A DNA stretch of 33,349 nucleotides from Tychonema litorale BBK16 (GTDB lineage: Bacteria; Cyanobacteriota; Cyanobacteriia; Cyanobacteriales; Microcoleaceae), in contig NZ_JAKJHX010000004.1 of NCBI RefSeq assembly GCF_021648855.1, forward strand, positions 45,070 to 78,418, written 5' to 3'. The notes beneath the pieces were generated by a model, which saw only the letters and a program-made list of their open reading frames with translations, was not told the DNA's origin and searched no databases. The translations under genes and the position numbers were made by a program. Below are positions 23,505 through 31,470 of this stretch, in pieces (within the stretch, counting starts at the first letter, position 1; every line of letters begins with the position of its first letter).

Positions 23505-25240
23505 ATCCCCAATAATCCTAACCCCAACTTCAAAGTCCGCGCTGTCAAATCACACAAAACTAACCGCGAACTCCTCAATGGTTCCTCAGCTTTCAATACC
23601 GGGCATTGTTCAAAGAATTGATTGAATTTCTGACTCAATTCAAACAAATACTGACAAATCCGATTCGGCAACAAATCGCCACCAACAGAATTTATTACTT
23701 CATTCAATTGCAATAAATGTTTGGCTAATACCAACTCCGCATCCGACTCCAAAATAACTTTCGCACCAGCATCTAAATTATCAAAATCAATCCCACCTTT
23801 GCGACGAATTCCCTGCACCCGCACGTAAGCATAGAGCATATAAGGTGCGGTGTTTCCTTGCAAAGCCAGCATTTTGTCGTAACTAAAAACATAGTTGCTG
23901 GCCCGGTTTTGACTTAAGTCGGCATACTTAACCGCACTCAAACCAACTACTTCAGAGACGTTAGCTATAAACTCTTCTGTTTCCTGTCTTTCTTCTACTG
24001 CTAATCTTGTTTCTAAATCTGCGCGGGTTCGCACGATCGCCTCATCGAGCAAATCTTGCAGCCGCACTGCATCCCCAGAACGAGTTTTGAGTCTTTTACC
24101 ATCCTCTCCGCATACCAAGCCGAAGGGAACATGGACAATCTCGACATCTTCGGGAATCCAACCGGCTTTTCTGGCGACTGCAAATACTTGGGCGAAATGG
24201 TTGGCTTGTCCCGAATCTGTGACATAAATTATGCGTTTTGCACCGTCTTCTTTGATGCGGTAGCGGATGGCGGCTAAATCGGTGGTGGCGTAGTTGTAAC
24301 CGCCGTCGCTTTTTTGGACAATTAGTGGTAGTGGTTCGCCTTCTTTATTGGTGAAACCGTCTACAAAAACGCACTTCGCGCCGTCACTTTCTACTAGCAA
24401 ACCTAGACTGGTTAAATCTTCGACTACTGCGGCTAATAATGGATTGTAAAATGATTCGCCACGTTCGGTTAATTTGATGTCGAGCAAATTGTAAATTACT
24501 TGAAATTCGCGGCGGGATTGATCGCACAGCAATTTCCAGGCGCGACGAGTATCTTCTGCGCCGGCTTGCAGTTTTACTACTTCTTGTCTCGCGGTTTCTT
24601 TGAAGGTTTCGTCTGCATCAAATCGCTGTTTTGCTTGGCGGTAAAATGCCACTAAATCGCCCAAATCTAGGGCATCAGCAGTTGTTAATGCTTCGGGGTG
24701 AACTTCGCGCAAATAGGCGATGAGCATCCCGAATTGGGTGCCCCAGTCGCCGATGTGGTTGATTCTGATGACGTCGTGGCCGATAAATTCGAGGGTTCGG
24801 GCGATCGCATCACCGATAATAGTCGATCGCAAATGGCCGACGTGCATTTCTTTGGCGATATTCGGACTGGAAAAGTCGATCGCGATTCTTTGAGGTGCTT
24901 CTACTTCAGAAATGCCTAAACGGGGGTCGATCGCGATCGCCCTAACTTCCGCTTCCAAATAAGTCGGTTTCAGCTTTAAATTGATAAAACCAGGGCCAGC
25001 AATTTCTGGGGTTTCGCAGATGTCGGCGATGTCGAGGTTGTCTATGATGGTTTGCGCGATCGCGCGTGGGGGCTTTCCTAACTTTTTAGCCAAACTCATC
25101 GCCGCATTGCACTGAAAATCTCCAAAGTTGGGATTGCTTGTCGCTGTCAACATTGGATCGGTATCTGAAGCACTTTCACCGAATGCAGTGGTGAATGCTT
25201 TGTCAAATCTTGCTTTTAGCTTGGATGTAGTTGAGAACAT
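23483..25240 (-). CDS. argS: Arginyl-tRNA synthetase
   Basis: 585 aa, standard class Ia size. An N-terminal Arg-tRNA-synthetase domain (about 1-95) recognises the tRNA. The HIGH signature appears as HVGH (133-136) within [20 protein letters not shown]. The KMSK-equivalent region is [20 protein letters not shown], where arginyl enzymes often lack the canonical motif. The C-terminal DALR anticodon-binding domain starts near 460 with [10 protein letters not shown] and ends [10 protein letters not shown]...[20 protein letters not shown]. It charges tRNA-Arg with arginine using ATP. The start ATG 25240 is separated by only 9 bp from a heptamer repeat, with no obvious ribosome-binding site. The 3' end overlaps the remnant frame from the opposite strand. 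Confidence 0.95.
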   Translation of the reverse strand: MFSTTSKLKARFDKAFTTAFGESASDTDPMLTATSNPNFGDFQCNAAMSLAKKLGKPPRAIAQTIIDNLDIADICETPEIAGPGFINLKLKPTYLEAEVRAIAIDPRLGISEVEAPQRIAIDFSSPNIAKEMHVGHLRSTIIGDAIARTLEFIGHDVIRINHIGDWGTQFGMLIAYLREVHPEALTTADALDLGDLVAFYRQAKQRFDADETFKETARQEVVKLQAGAEDTRRAWKLLCDQSRREFQVIYNLLDIKLTERGESFYNPLLAAVVEDLTSLGLLVESDGAKCVFVDGFTNKEGEPLPLIVQKSDGGYNYATTDLAAIRYRIKEDGAKRIIYVTDSGQANHFAQVFAVARKAGWIPEDVEIVHVPFGLVCGEDGKRLKTRSGDAVRLQDLLDEAIVRTRADLETRLAVEERQETEEFIANVSEVVGLSAVKYADLSQNRASNYVFSYDKMLALQGNTAPYMLYAYVRVQGIRRKGGIDFDNLDAGAKVILESDAELVLAKHLLQLNEVINSVGGDLLPNRICQYLFELSQKFNQFFEQCPVLKAEEPLRSSRLVLCDLTARTLKLGLGLLGIQVLERM

Positions 25241-25249
25241 AATTTATCA

Positions 25250-25277
25250 GAAGAAGGAAGAAGGAAGAAGGAAGAAG
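25250..25277. repeat. GAAGAAG heptamer repeat, 4 units
   Basis: Four perfect GAAGAAG units. The run ends 9 bp from the argS start codon and has the same sequence type as the runs at 13145-13204 and 31380-31435 (opposite orientation). Confidence 0.9.
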
Positions 25278-25385
25278 TAATAATGCTTATGGGACGAGCT
25301 TTTTCGTGATATGTATCTGATGCTTAATTAGGTAAATTTACTTAGTTATGGCGGAAGTTAGGAATATTTTTACTTCGATACGGCA

Positions 25386-25415
25386 TGATATTTTTTCCGA
25401 TTGCATCGGCATTCT
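25386..25415. repeat. Isolated terminal-repeat-like sequence
   Basis: TGATATTTTTTCCGATTGC then ATCGGCATTC matches the left flank at 6391-6420 (ATATCGTTTCCGATTGCATCGG). No hairpin element is next to it. Confidence 0.65.
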
Positions 25416-25417
25416 TC

Positions 25418-25452
25418 AAACTGTCAACAGTGAACCGTCAACAGTCAACCCT
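25418..25452. repeat. Heptamer repeat (CAACAGT family), 5 units
   Basis: AAACTGT, CAACAGT, GAACCGT, CAACAGT, CAACCCT: five 7-base units with drift, directly after the terminal-repeat-like sequence. Confidence 0.75.
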
Positions 25453-25617
25453 TCTAACACAAAGTGTATTTTATCACAGTTGCGATCGCTACACAAATCA
25501 AAAAAAATCACATTCAGTCGATGATCTCGATCGCTATAAAAATTAATTAAACCACTTAAATTAAGGTATGTTAAAATTTTTTCAATCCTCCTAAAGATCT
25601 TAAACAAGGAAGTTGCC

Positions 25618-26013
25618 ATGTTATTTCAACCTATTTCTGGCGATCGTTCTCTGACTAAAGCCTTTTATCAAGCTGTAATCGATCGCTTCGATAACGGTTT
25701 CAGTCTCTCGACTCAGGCACTATTGCGAGAGTGCACTCTAGGCTTCGCACCCAGCCCCGAAGGAGTCAAAACCTTTTTGATTATCGCGCCGACGCTGGAA
25801 GCAGCAGAGCAACTAATGGACAAAATCGATAGTATTTTAGAGCGGGTTGCTGAACTTATGGCTGGAGTTGGACAAGTTGCTCTGTGCGTCATGCCCGTCG
25901 GTAGTGAATTCCTAGAAACTGTTGATCGTTCAAGCTTAGAAAAAGTTCCCACTGATTGTCTGGCTTGTAAATTCTTTTCTATTATGTGTGACTGTGAAAC
26001 AGCCGATCGCTAA
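25618..26013 (+). CDS. Conserved-type hypothetical protein with C-terminal cysteine cluster
   Basis: 131 aa, not recognised as a named family. ATG 25618 has AAGGA about 8 bases upstream. Residues 1-85 look like a compact alpha/beta domain (SLTKAFYQAVIDRFDNGFSL, then TFLIIAPTLEAAEQLMDKI). The C-terminus has CLACKFFSIMCDCE, with Cys114, Cys117, Cys124 and Cys126 as a CxxC plus CxC cluster, and there are further cysteines at 39 and 90. This could bind metal or be redox active, which is inference only. No signal peptide or transmembrane helix. It lies between argS (divergent) and the malic enzyme gene (same strand, about 100 bp), separated from the latter by a heptamer repeat. Confidence 0.65.
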   Translation: MLFQPISGDRSLTKAFYQAVIDRFDNGFSLSTQALLRECTLGFAPSPEGVKTFLIIAPTLEAAEQLMDKIDSILERVAELMAGVGQVALCVMPVGSEFLETVDRSSLEKVPTDCLACKFFSIMCDCETADR

Positions 26014-26039
26014 AATGAAAAGTTATCAACCAGGAACCG

Positions 26040-26074
26040 ATTTTAGATTTTAGATTTTAGATTTGAGATTTAGA
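26040..26074. repeat. ATTTTAG heptamer repeat, 5 units
   Basis: Three perfect ATTTTAG units followed by ATTTGAG and ATTTAGA. It ends 43 bases before the malic enzyme ATG. The same word family recurs at 29684-29714. A short inverted repeat (ATGATTGAAATCAT) follows at about 26086. Confidence 0.88.
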
Positions 26075-26117
26075 GATAAAATCTAATGATTGAAATCATC
26101 AAATCTAAAATCAAGCC

Positions 26118-27512
26118 ATGACGGTAAAACTAACACCGAACCCCAGCTTTAGTTTAACAATTCGCGTTGTCCTGCCAAACCAGCCGGGAATGCTAGCAGG
26201 CGTCATCAGCGCGATCGGCTCAGTTGGTGGCAACTTCGGCCAAATTGACTTGATCGAACAAACCCGCGCCACTACTATTCGTGAAATCACCGTCGATGCT
26301 TCGAGCACCGAGCACAGTGAACAAATCGTGCAAGCAGTCAAAGCACTGCCCGATGTCAAAGTGATCGATGTGTACGATCGCACCTTCCACTTGCACCGTG
26401 GCGGTAAAATCCGAGTTGAAAGCAAAATTTCCCTCAAACGCCAGTCCGATTTGGCAATGGCATACACCCCTGGGGTTGGGCGCATCTGTACTGCGATCGC
26501 CAATGACCCCCAACAAGTTTACAACCTGACAATCAAACAAAATACTGTGGCCATTGTTACCGATGGTAGCGCAGTTTTGGGACTCGGAAACCTCGGCCCG
26601 ATGGCAGCACTTCCAGTCATGGAAGGCAAAGCCATGCTATTTAAAGAATTTGCCGGAATAGATGCCTTTCCTATCTGTTTGAATACCCAAGATACTGACG
26701 AAATTATTCGCACAGTCCAGAATATTGCCCCAGTTTTTGGTGGTGTTAATCTCGAAGATATTTCCTCACCACGCTGCTTTGAAATCGAAGCAAGATTACG
26801 CGAAACTCTGGATATTCCAATTTTTCACGATGACCAACATGGCACTGCTATTGTCAGTTTAGCAGCATTAATTAATGCCCTAAAAGTAGTGCAGAAATCC
26901 ATGTCAGAAGTTTGCATTGTGATTAATGGAGCCGGGGCTGCTGGAGTTGCGATCGCCCGCTTGTTACGCAAAGCAGGTGCCGAAAACATCATCATGTGCG
27001 ATTCCAAAGGTGTTCTGTCAAAGGATCGCACCGATATGAACCCAGAAAAACTTGAATTTGCTGTGGCTTCTGGCGGTACTTTGGAAGATGCGATCGCAGG
27101 TGCGGATGTATTTTTAGGAGTCAGCGCCCCTGGAGTTCTGACTCGTTCAATGGTACGTTCAATGGCCGAGAATCGGATTGTTTTTGCAATGGCAAATCCG
27201 ATTCCTGAAATTCAGCCAGAATTGATTATGGATGATGTGGCAATCATCGCCACAGGCCGCAGCGATTATCCGAATCAAATTAACAATGTTTTGGCATTTC
27301 CTGGCATATTCCGAGGTGCTTTGGACTGCAAAGCTGCCACGATTACCACCAATATGTATTTGGAAGCAGCTTATGCGATCGCCTCTTTAGTCAACCCTTC
27401 TAAGCTTGACAAAGAATACATTATACCGTCTGTTTTTGACGATCGAGTTGCTACTGCTGTCGCCAGTGCAGTGCAGTTGGCCGCACGGGCTGAAGGCATC
27501 GCCCGCGATTAA
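26118..27512 (+). CDS. NAD(P)-dependent malic enzyme with N-terminal ACT domain
   Basis: 464 aa. An ACT-type regulatory domain (about 10-88; LTIRVVLPNQPGMLAGVISA) precedes a bacterial malic enzyme. Catalytic Tyr116 lies in AYTPGVG and Lys171 in EGKAMLFK. Metal ligands are Glu213 and Asp214 in NLEDI and Asp238 or Asp239 in FHDDQHGTA. The Rossmann nucleotide site is GAGAAGVAIA (271-280). It oxidatively decarboxylates malate to pyruvate and CO2 with reduction of NAD(P). The ACT fusion suggests allosteric control by a small ligand, which is not identified here. There is no phosphotransacetylase extension. The start is ATG 26118. Convergent with ctaB; a hairpin lies between them. Confidence 0.92.
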   Translation: MTVKLTPNPSFSLTIRVVLPNQPGMLAGVISAIGSVGGNFGQIDLIEQTRATTIREITVDASSTEHSEQIVQAVKALPDVKVIDVYDRTFHLHRGGKIRVESKISLKRQSDLAMAYTPGVGRICTAIANDPQQVYNLTIKQNTVAIVTDGSAVLGLGNLGPMAALPVMEGKAMLFKEFAGIDAFPICLNTQDTDEIIRTVQNIAPVFGGVNLEDISSPRCFEIEARLRETLDIPIFHDDQHGTAIVSLAALINALKVVQKSMSEVCIVINGAGAAGVAIARLLRKAGAENIIMCDSKGVLSKDRTDMNPEKLEFAVASGGTLEDAIAGADVFLGVSAPGVLTRSMVRSMAENRIVFAMANPIPEIQPELIMDDVAIIATGRSDYPNQINNVLAFPGIFRGALDCKAATITTNMYLEAAYAIASLVNPSKLDKEYIIPSVFDDRVATAVASAVQLAARAEGIARD

Positions 27513-27559
27513 TTTCATTGACAGCAGATTGCAGGTTTATAGGTACTATCAATATCCCT

Positions 27560-27585
27560 GTAGGGACACGACACTGTCGTGTCCT
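27560..27585. repeat. Half copy of the hairpin repeat, likely 3' stem-loop between convergent genes
   Basis: GTAGGGACACGACACTGTCG with TGTCCT is a single arm of the double-hairpin family. Its self-palindrome is perfect: GGACACGACA (27564-27573) pairs with TGTCGTGTCC (27575-27584). Compared with the other copies, the CGGCA/TGCCG stem has become CGACA/TGTCG, a compensatory pair change. It lies between the malic enzyme and ctaB stop codons. Confidence 0.8.
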
Positions 27586-27600
27586 AATTTGGGCCACTAA

Positions 27601-28578
27601 CTACATCACAACAGCACTAATCAAAGTGTGCACATTGTGTACAACAGTAGTCGTAAAGTTATGAGTTGCAGGCAAACTATCAACCACGATTCCAGCGCAC
27701 AATAGCATCAGATACAAGATAGAGTATTTAAAGAGCGATCGCGCTACATTCTTATCCTCTGGAGTCTGCAACAGCAACCAAGCTTTTTGGGCAAAAATAA
27801 CACCCAGGAAAATTGCAGTACCAGCATACACCGGGCCCGCTAAATTCAGCGGATACACTAGCAGCAAAGTGGCAGGAAGCATCAATAATGTGTAAATCCA
27901 AATTTGGCGGGCTGTCTCTTCGTCGCCCTCAATTACTGGCAACATCGGTACGCCTACTCCCTCGTATTCGTCACGAATCATCATTGCTAATGCCCAAAAA
28001 TGTGGCGGTGTCCATAGGAAGATAATCCCAAAGAGCATCCACGCACCCCAACTCAAATCTCCTGTCACCGCAGCCCACCCAACTAGCGGAGGAATTGCCC
28101 CTGCTGCACCGCCGATGACGATGTTTTGCACGCTATGACGTTTCAGCCAGTGGGTATAAATTAGGACGTAGAAAACGATGCCAGACATCGCTAACAATGC
28201 TGTTAATAAGTTGGCAACTACTGTTAGTAATGTAAAGGATATTGTCGCTAGGGCGATCGCAAAAATCAAAGCATCCCGTTTCTTGACACGCCCGGAAGGA
28301 ATCGGTCGCCAGCGGGTGCGCTCCATAATATAATCGATGTCGCTGTCATAAATGCAATTAATTGTATTAGCCGACGCGGAAGCTAAAGCGCCTCCGGTGA
28401 TAGTTGCTAATAACAATAGGGGATCGACTTCTCCTTTGGCAGCCATCCACATTCCTGCTGATGTGGTGATTAGCAACAGTAAAATTATTCTCGGTTTTGT
28501 GAGTTGATAGTAACTTTTCACCACTTGCGAAAGATTTTCGTGGAGGCGAGGGCTATTGTTTGTAAGAATTTCTTGCAT
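27601..28578 (-). CDS. ctaB: Protoheme IX farnesyltransferase (heme O synthase)
   Basis: 325 aa, UbiA superfamily integral membrane enzyme. The first aspartate-rich site is NCIYDSDID (Asn74, Asp78, Asp82; NxxxDxxxD) followed by [12 protein letters not shown] (86-97). The second site is in [17 protein letters not shown]. About eight or nine hydrophobic segments are visible, the first at 29-47 after TKPR. It adds a farnesyl group to heme B to give heme O, which CtaA then oxidises to heme A. It follows ctaA on the same strand with an 88-bp gap, so the two are probably one transcript divergent from ctaC-ctaD. The N-terminal 20 residues are a short hydrophilic leader. Confidence 0.95.
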   Translation of the reverse strand: MQEILTNNSPRLHENLSQVVKSYYQLTKPRIILLLLITTSAGMWMAAKGEVDPLLLLATITGGALASASANTINCIYDSDIDYIMERTRWRPIPSGRVKKRDALIFAIALATISFTLLTVVANLLTALLAMSGIVFYVLIYTHWLKRHSVQNIVIGGAAGAIPPLVGWAAVTGDLSWGAWMLFGIIFLWTPPHFWALAMMIRDEYEGVGVPMLPVIEGDEETARQIWIYTLLMLPATLLLVYPLNLAGPVYAGTAIFLGVIFAQKAWLLLQTPEDKNVARSLFKYSILYLMLLCAGIVVDSLPATHNFTTTVVHNVHTLISAVVM

Positions 28579-28666
28579 TGATTGTTATTAATTGTTAGTT
28601 GTTTGTTAGTTGTCATTGGGCTGTAGGGGCGGGTTTCACGAGAGATATTTGCTGTAGATACAAAGA

Positions 28667-29572
28667 TTAATAAACCCGATCGCGCCAAGCTAAAACACTA
28701 AAGGCTACCAGAGTTCCAAGCAAAGCAGCACCGACTGCTTGGTGGGCGACTGTCAGCGGTTCTACCTGAAGATGCAGCCGGAAAGTTGCTAATCCCAAAA
28801 CTAATTGAGCAACTAGGCAAACACTCGCCAAATTTCCTAGTTTTCGCAAGTTTGCACTTAGTGCGGGCTGCCGCCAAGCCATAATTGCTACTACTAAAGT
28901 GGCTGCGGTAGCTGGTACTATGCCGATGATGTGGCTGTTCATTACCGAGCACAATTCTGAGGAACCAAAACATTGGTGCAATGCCCATCGAGAGCCTACT
29001 AATGCTCCTAGCAAACTTTGTAAGTAAACTAACAATGCTGCGATCGAGCTTATCCAAGCTAATTTACCCGTATTGCCTGTAGCTTCGTAGGGAGTTAGCA
29101 TGAAACCGATGACTAGCAGGGCACAAAAAAACAGTAAAGCTGTTCCCAAGTGAGCGGTAACAATGTCAAATCTCAGCAGTTGTGTGACAGTCAAGCCCCC
29201 CAATATGCCTTGAAAAACGATTAGAAATACTGCCCCAGCACTCGCCCAAGGGAGCCATTTTGGGAGACGGCTGCGGTAAAACAAAGATAGTCCTAAAAGC
29301 CCGATCGCACTTAACCCGATCGCCGCCGCATCCAAACGGTGAAACCACTCCAGAAATACCTGCAAATTCATTTGCGCTGCGGGGATTAATTGACCATAGC
29401 ACAGTGGCCAATCCGGGCAAGCGAGCCCCGCATTCATCACACGTGTGGCACTGCCTACAGCCATTAATAGCCAGGTGGCGATCGCTATTTTCCACACTAG
29501 GCCGCGGACAATATCTTTTGGCTGCCACTGTACTCCTTCTGCGCTTGGCTGATTTAAAACTGAGTTTGCCAT
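28667..29572 (-). CDS. ctaA: Heme A synthase (COX15/CtaA)
   Basis: 301 aa with eight predicted membrane helices. The family core AGLACPDWPLCYGQLIP (about 48-64) includes the Cys52/Cys58 pair. Glu75 and His78 in FLEWFHRLDA, His141, His214 and His277 (VAHQAVGAA) are heme-ligand or catalytic candidates in the family pattern. A second cysteine pair is at 201 and 208 (CFGSSELC). It oxidises the C8 methyl group of heme O to the formyl group of heme A, which cytochrome aa3 needs. ATG 29572 has AAGG about 8 bases upstream. First gene of the leftward ctaA-ctaB unit, divergent from ctaC. Confidence 0.95.
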   Translation of the reverse strand: MANSVLNQPSAEGVQWQPKDIVRGLVWKIAIATWLLMAVGSATRVMNAGLACPDWPLCYGQLIPAAQMNLQVFLEWFHRLDAAAIGLSAIGLLGLSLFYRSRLPKWLPWASAGAVFLIVFQGILGGLTVTQLLRFDIVTAHLGTALLFFCALLVIGFMLTPYEATGNTGKLAWISSIAALLVYLQSLLGALVGSRWALHQCFGSSELCSVMNSHIIGIVPATAATLVVAIMAWRQPALSANLRKLGNLASVCLVAQLVLGLATFRLHLQVEPLTVAHQAVGAALLGTLVAFSVLAWRDRVY

Positions 29573-30090
29573 GAACGTTACCTTAGCCTTTGTTATCGAT
29601 GGAGCTTAATTAGATATTGAATTTTTTTTCCTGCTGGGTTTCTCCGAGCTTAACACTGTTTTTCATAGAAAAACCGTCCATCTATTTAAGATTTGAGATT
29701 TGAGATTTTAGATTGGATGACTAAACAATTGACCTTATATTACAAAAGATTTCTGTTATTTTGCTAAACTTAAAAAAAGCTTAATCTTTGCCCTCAACCC
29801 TTTATAGTTAAACCATCCCTACAGTCGAGCTTTTGCCCCAAAAATAAAGATATAATTAAGAAAAACTATTTATTAAATAATCGTGATAAATGATACTGAA
29901 ATTTATAATTTAAAACTAAAGAGTATCAAAAAACTTAAAAAATAGCATTAATCACAAATTAAATTTAGCTAATTGTTCTACCCTAGTATGGATAGGACGG
30001 CTAGTAAAACCGCAGTCAACAAATTAAACAAGCCGTAAGCCAGCGACTCCCCAGTCCAGGCGTCGCAGCCCTTACTCAAGGAGTTCCAGG
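29573..30090. other. Divergent promoter region between ctaA and ctaC
   Basis: 518 bp, strongly AT-rich from about 29740 to 29980. It contains a heptamer repeat (29684-29714) and a short inverted repeat GTTTTTC/GAAAAAC near 29660. Close to ctaC, GCGAC (30043-30047) pairs with GTCGC (30062-30066), and a nested GACT/AGTC alternative exists, so the leader could fold. AAGGAG (30078-30083) is a good ribosome-binding site for ctaC. No gene, NtcA-like or other known operator was recognised. Confidence 0.6.
29684..29714. repeat. ATTTGAG/ATTTTAG heptamer repeat, 4 units
   Basis: ATTTAAG, ATTTGAG, ATTTGAG, ATTTTAG and a partial unit. Same word family as the run at 26040-26074 near the malic enzyme gene. 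Confidence 0.85.
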
Positions 30091-31137
30091 ATGGAAAAAG
30101 AAACAAGCAAAATACCGGCTTCGCTGTTGACCCTAGTTGGTGGCCTCGCGATCGCAGCTATCAGCTTCTGGTATGGTCAAAACAACCACCTCATGCCAGA
30201 GCAAGCCTCGGAACAAGCGCCACTGGTAGACGATTTTTTTAACGTGATGATCACGATCGCCACAGCCCTGTTTATAGTGGTAGAAGGCGCGATCGTCTAC
30301 TTTGCGATCAAATTTCGCTACCGCCCCGGAGACGAAACCGATGGCATACCCGTTAGGGAAAACTTTGCCTTAGAAATCTTCTGGACAGCAATACCCGCAA
30401 TTCTAGTGATCGGCGTCGGTATCTACAGCGTTGAAGTTTATAGAGATATGGGAGGCTTTGATCCGGGCGGCAGTCAGGTGATGGCTCACATTCACGACTC
30501 CACCCACGCTAGTCATAAAATGCCGAAAGGCAGTGCAATGGCCGCTCCCCTCATCGCCGACTCAGGAGACATGGGATCAGAAATGAGTGCAGAAATGGGT
30601 GGCACACCAACCCCCAAATACGGTTTTGGAGCCAAACCTTCCGAGAGTGGCAAATTTGCAGGCCTCACAGTTAATGTCACTGGGATGCAGTACGCCTGGA
30701 TCTTTAACTACCCCGAAAGCGGTGTCACCTCTGGAGAACTCCACGTCCCCACTGGCAAATCGGTTCAGCTCAATCTTTCCGCCGTTGACGTGATCCATTC
30801 CTTCTGGGTGCCCCAATTCCGGCTCAAACAAGATGCGATTCCCGGAATCCCCACCGAATTGCGGTTCGTCGCGACTACACCCGGTGACTATCCCGTCTTT
30901 TGTGCGGAACTTTGTGGTGGCTACCACGGCGCAATGCGGACTCGCGTGATTGTTCATACTCCCGAAGAATACGACAGTTGGCTCAAAGAAAGTCTGATTG
31001 CTCAAGAGCTTGATGTCGATCGCGCGATCGCAGTTAATCCTGCTAATTTGTCAGAATCGGAATTTCTAGCTCCTTATGTTAGCGAAATGGGAATTAAACC
31101 CGAAATCGTCGCTCAACTTCAACCGACTAGAAATTAA
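30091..31137 (+). CDS. ctaC: Cytochrome c oxidase subunit II
   Basis: 348 aa. A first hydrophobic segment at 9-28 may be an export signal. Two membrane helices follow at about 49-74 and 95-113. The cupredoxin domain (about 188-295) carries a complete CuA site: His236 in VIHSFWVP, then Cys271, Glu273, Cys275, His279 and Met282 in FCAELCGGYHGAM. The aromatic-rich MQYAWIFNYPE (199-209) matches the electron-entry region. It accepts electrons from cytochrome c6 or plastocyanin and passes them to subunit I. An insertion at about 130-170 is rich in His and Met (His133, 135, 139, 142; Met131, 144, 150, 161, 165, 169). Strong AAGGAG ribosome-binding site. First gene of the ctaCD(E) operon. Confidence 0.96.
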   Translation: MEKETSKIPASLLTLVGGLAIAAISFWYGQNNHLMPEQASEQAPLVDDFFNVMITIATALFIVVEGAIVYFAIKFRYRPGDETDGIPVRENFALEIFWTAIPAILVIGVGIYSVEVYRDMGGFDPGGSQVMAHIHDSTHASHKMPKGSAMAAPLIADSGDMGSEMSAEMGGTPTPKYGFGAKPSESGKFAGLTVNVTGMQYAWIFNYPESGVTSGELHVPTGKSVQLNLSAVDVIHSFWVPQFRLKQDAIPGIPTELRFVATTPGDYPVFCAELCGGYHGAMRTRVIVHTPEEYDSWLKESLIAQELDVDRAIAVNPANLSESEFLAPYVSEMGIKPEIVAQLQPTRN

Positions 31138-31155
31138 AAAAAAGCCAATTAAAAG

Positions 31156-31193
31156 TTAAAAATGCCACAAGTAATTCAACATTTTTAATTTTT
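31156..31193 (+). terminator. Weak terminator-like stem after ctaC
   Basis: TTAAAAATG (31156-31164) pairs with CATTTTTAA (31180-31188), followed by five T residues. The stem is AT-only, so it may attenuate rather than stop transcription into ctaD. Confidence 0.3.
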
Positions 31194-31202
31194 ACAGCCG
31201 TA

Positions 31203-31230
31203 CCCTGAGCGAAGTAGAAGGGTCGAAGGG
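31203..31230. repeat. CCCTGAGCGAAGT repeat (first of two here)
   Basis: CCCTGAGCGAAGTAGAAGGG with TCGAAGGG. A second copy, CCCTGAGCGAAGTCGAAGGG, is at 31358-31377. Both look like one intergenic repeat family. Confidence 0.7.
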
Positions 31231-31242
31231 TTCAGGAAGTGT

Positions 31243-31317
31243 CATATCGTTTCCGGTTGCATCGGAATGATTTAACCGCGAAGGCGCGAAGGACGCAAAG
31301 GAAGAGAAGAGAGAGAT
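31243..31317. repeat. Terminal-repeat-like sequence with GCGAAGG tail
   Basis: CATATCGTTTCCGGTTGC then ATCGGAATGATTTAACC is the cleanest copy of the left flank of the hairpin family. It runs directly into AACCGCGAAGGCGCGAAGGA and a purine-rich tail, as at 23391-23451. Confidence 0.75.
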
Positions 31318-31379
31318 TAATACAGGACGATGAAGAGAGGATTTGATATCATCTTTTCCCTGAGCGAAGTCGAAGGGCT

Positions 31380-31435
31380 TTCTTCCTTCTTCCTTCTTCC
31401 TTCTTCCTTCTTCCTTCTTCCTTCTTCCTTCTTCC
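31380..31435. repeat. TTCTTCC heptamer repeat, 8 perfect units
   Basis: Eight perfect TTCTTCC units (56 bp), ending 35 bases before the ctaD start codon. It is the reverse complement of the GGAAGAA runs at 13145 and 25250. Confidence 0.95.
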
Positions 31436-31470
31436 TTCATTCTTTCTAATTAAAATTCCCAACATATCAA

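Larger units (their letters stand above)
25241..25617. other. Divergent intergenic region with three repeat families
   Basis: 377 bp between argS and the 131-aa gene. It contains a heptamer run (25250-25277), a terminal-repeat-like sequence (25386-25415), a second heptamer run (25418-25452) and an AT-rich stretch (about 25500-25600) that should hold the promoter of the rightward gene. A reverse-strand open frame of 67 codons here is made largely of repeat and is not accepted. Confidence 0.6.
31138..31470. other. Repeat-filled spacer between ctaC and ctaD
   Basis: 333 bp made almost entirely of repeats: an AT-rich inverted repeat with T-run (31156-31193), a CCCTGAGCGAAGT repeat (31203-31230 and again 31358-31377), a terminal-repeat-like sequence with purine-rich tail (31243-31317), and eight TTCTTCC heptamers (31380-31435). 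A reverse open frame of 82 codons is a translation of these repeats. No ribosome-binding site is seen ahead of ctaD. Confidence 0.7.

Noticed and set aside
25416..25619. Reverse open frame of 67 codons
   Set aside because: Its C-terminal part is repeat sequence, it spans the promoter region of the next gene and it has no ribosome-binding site.
31192..31440. Reverse open frame of 82 codons rich in KKEEGRR
   Set aside because: It is the TTCTTCC heptamer run and neighbouring repeats read on the minus strand.
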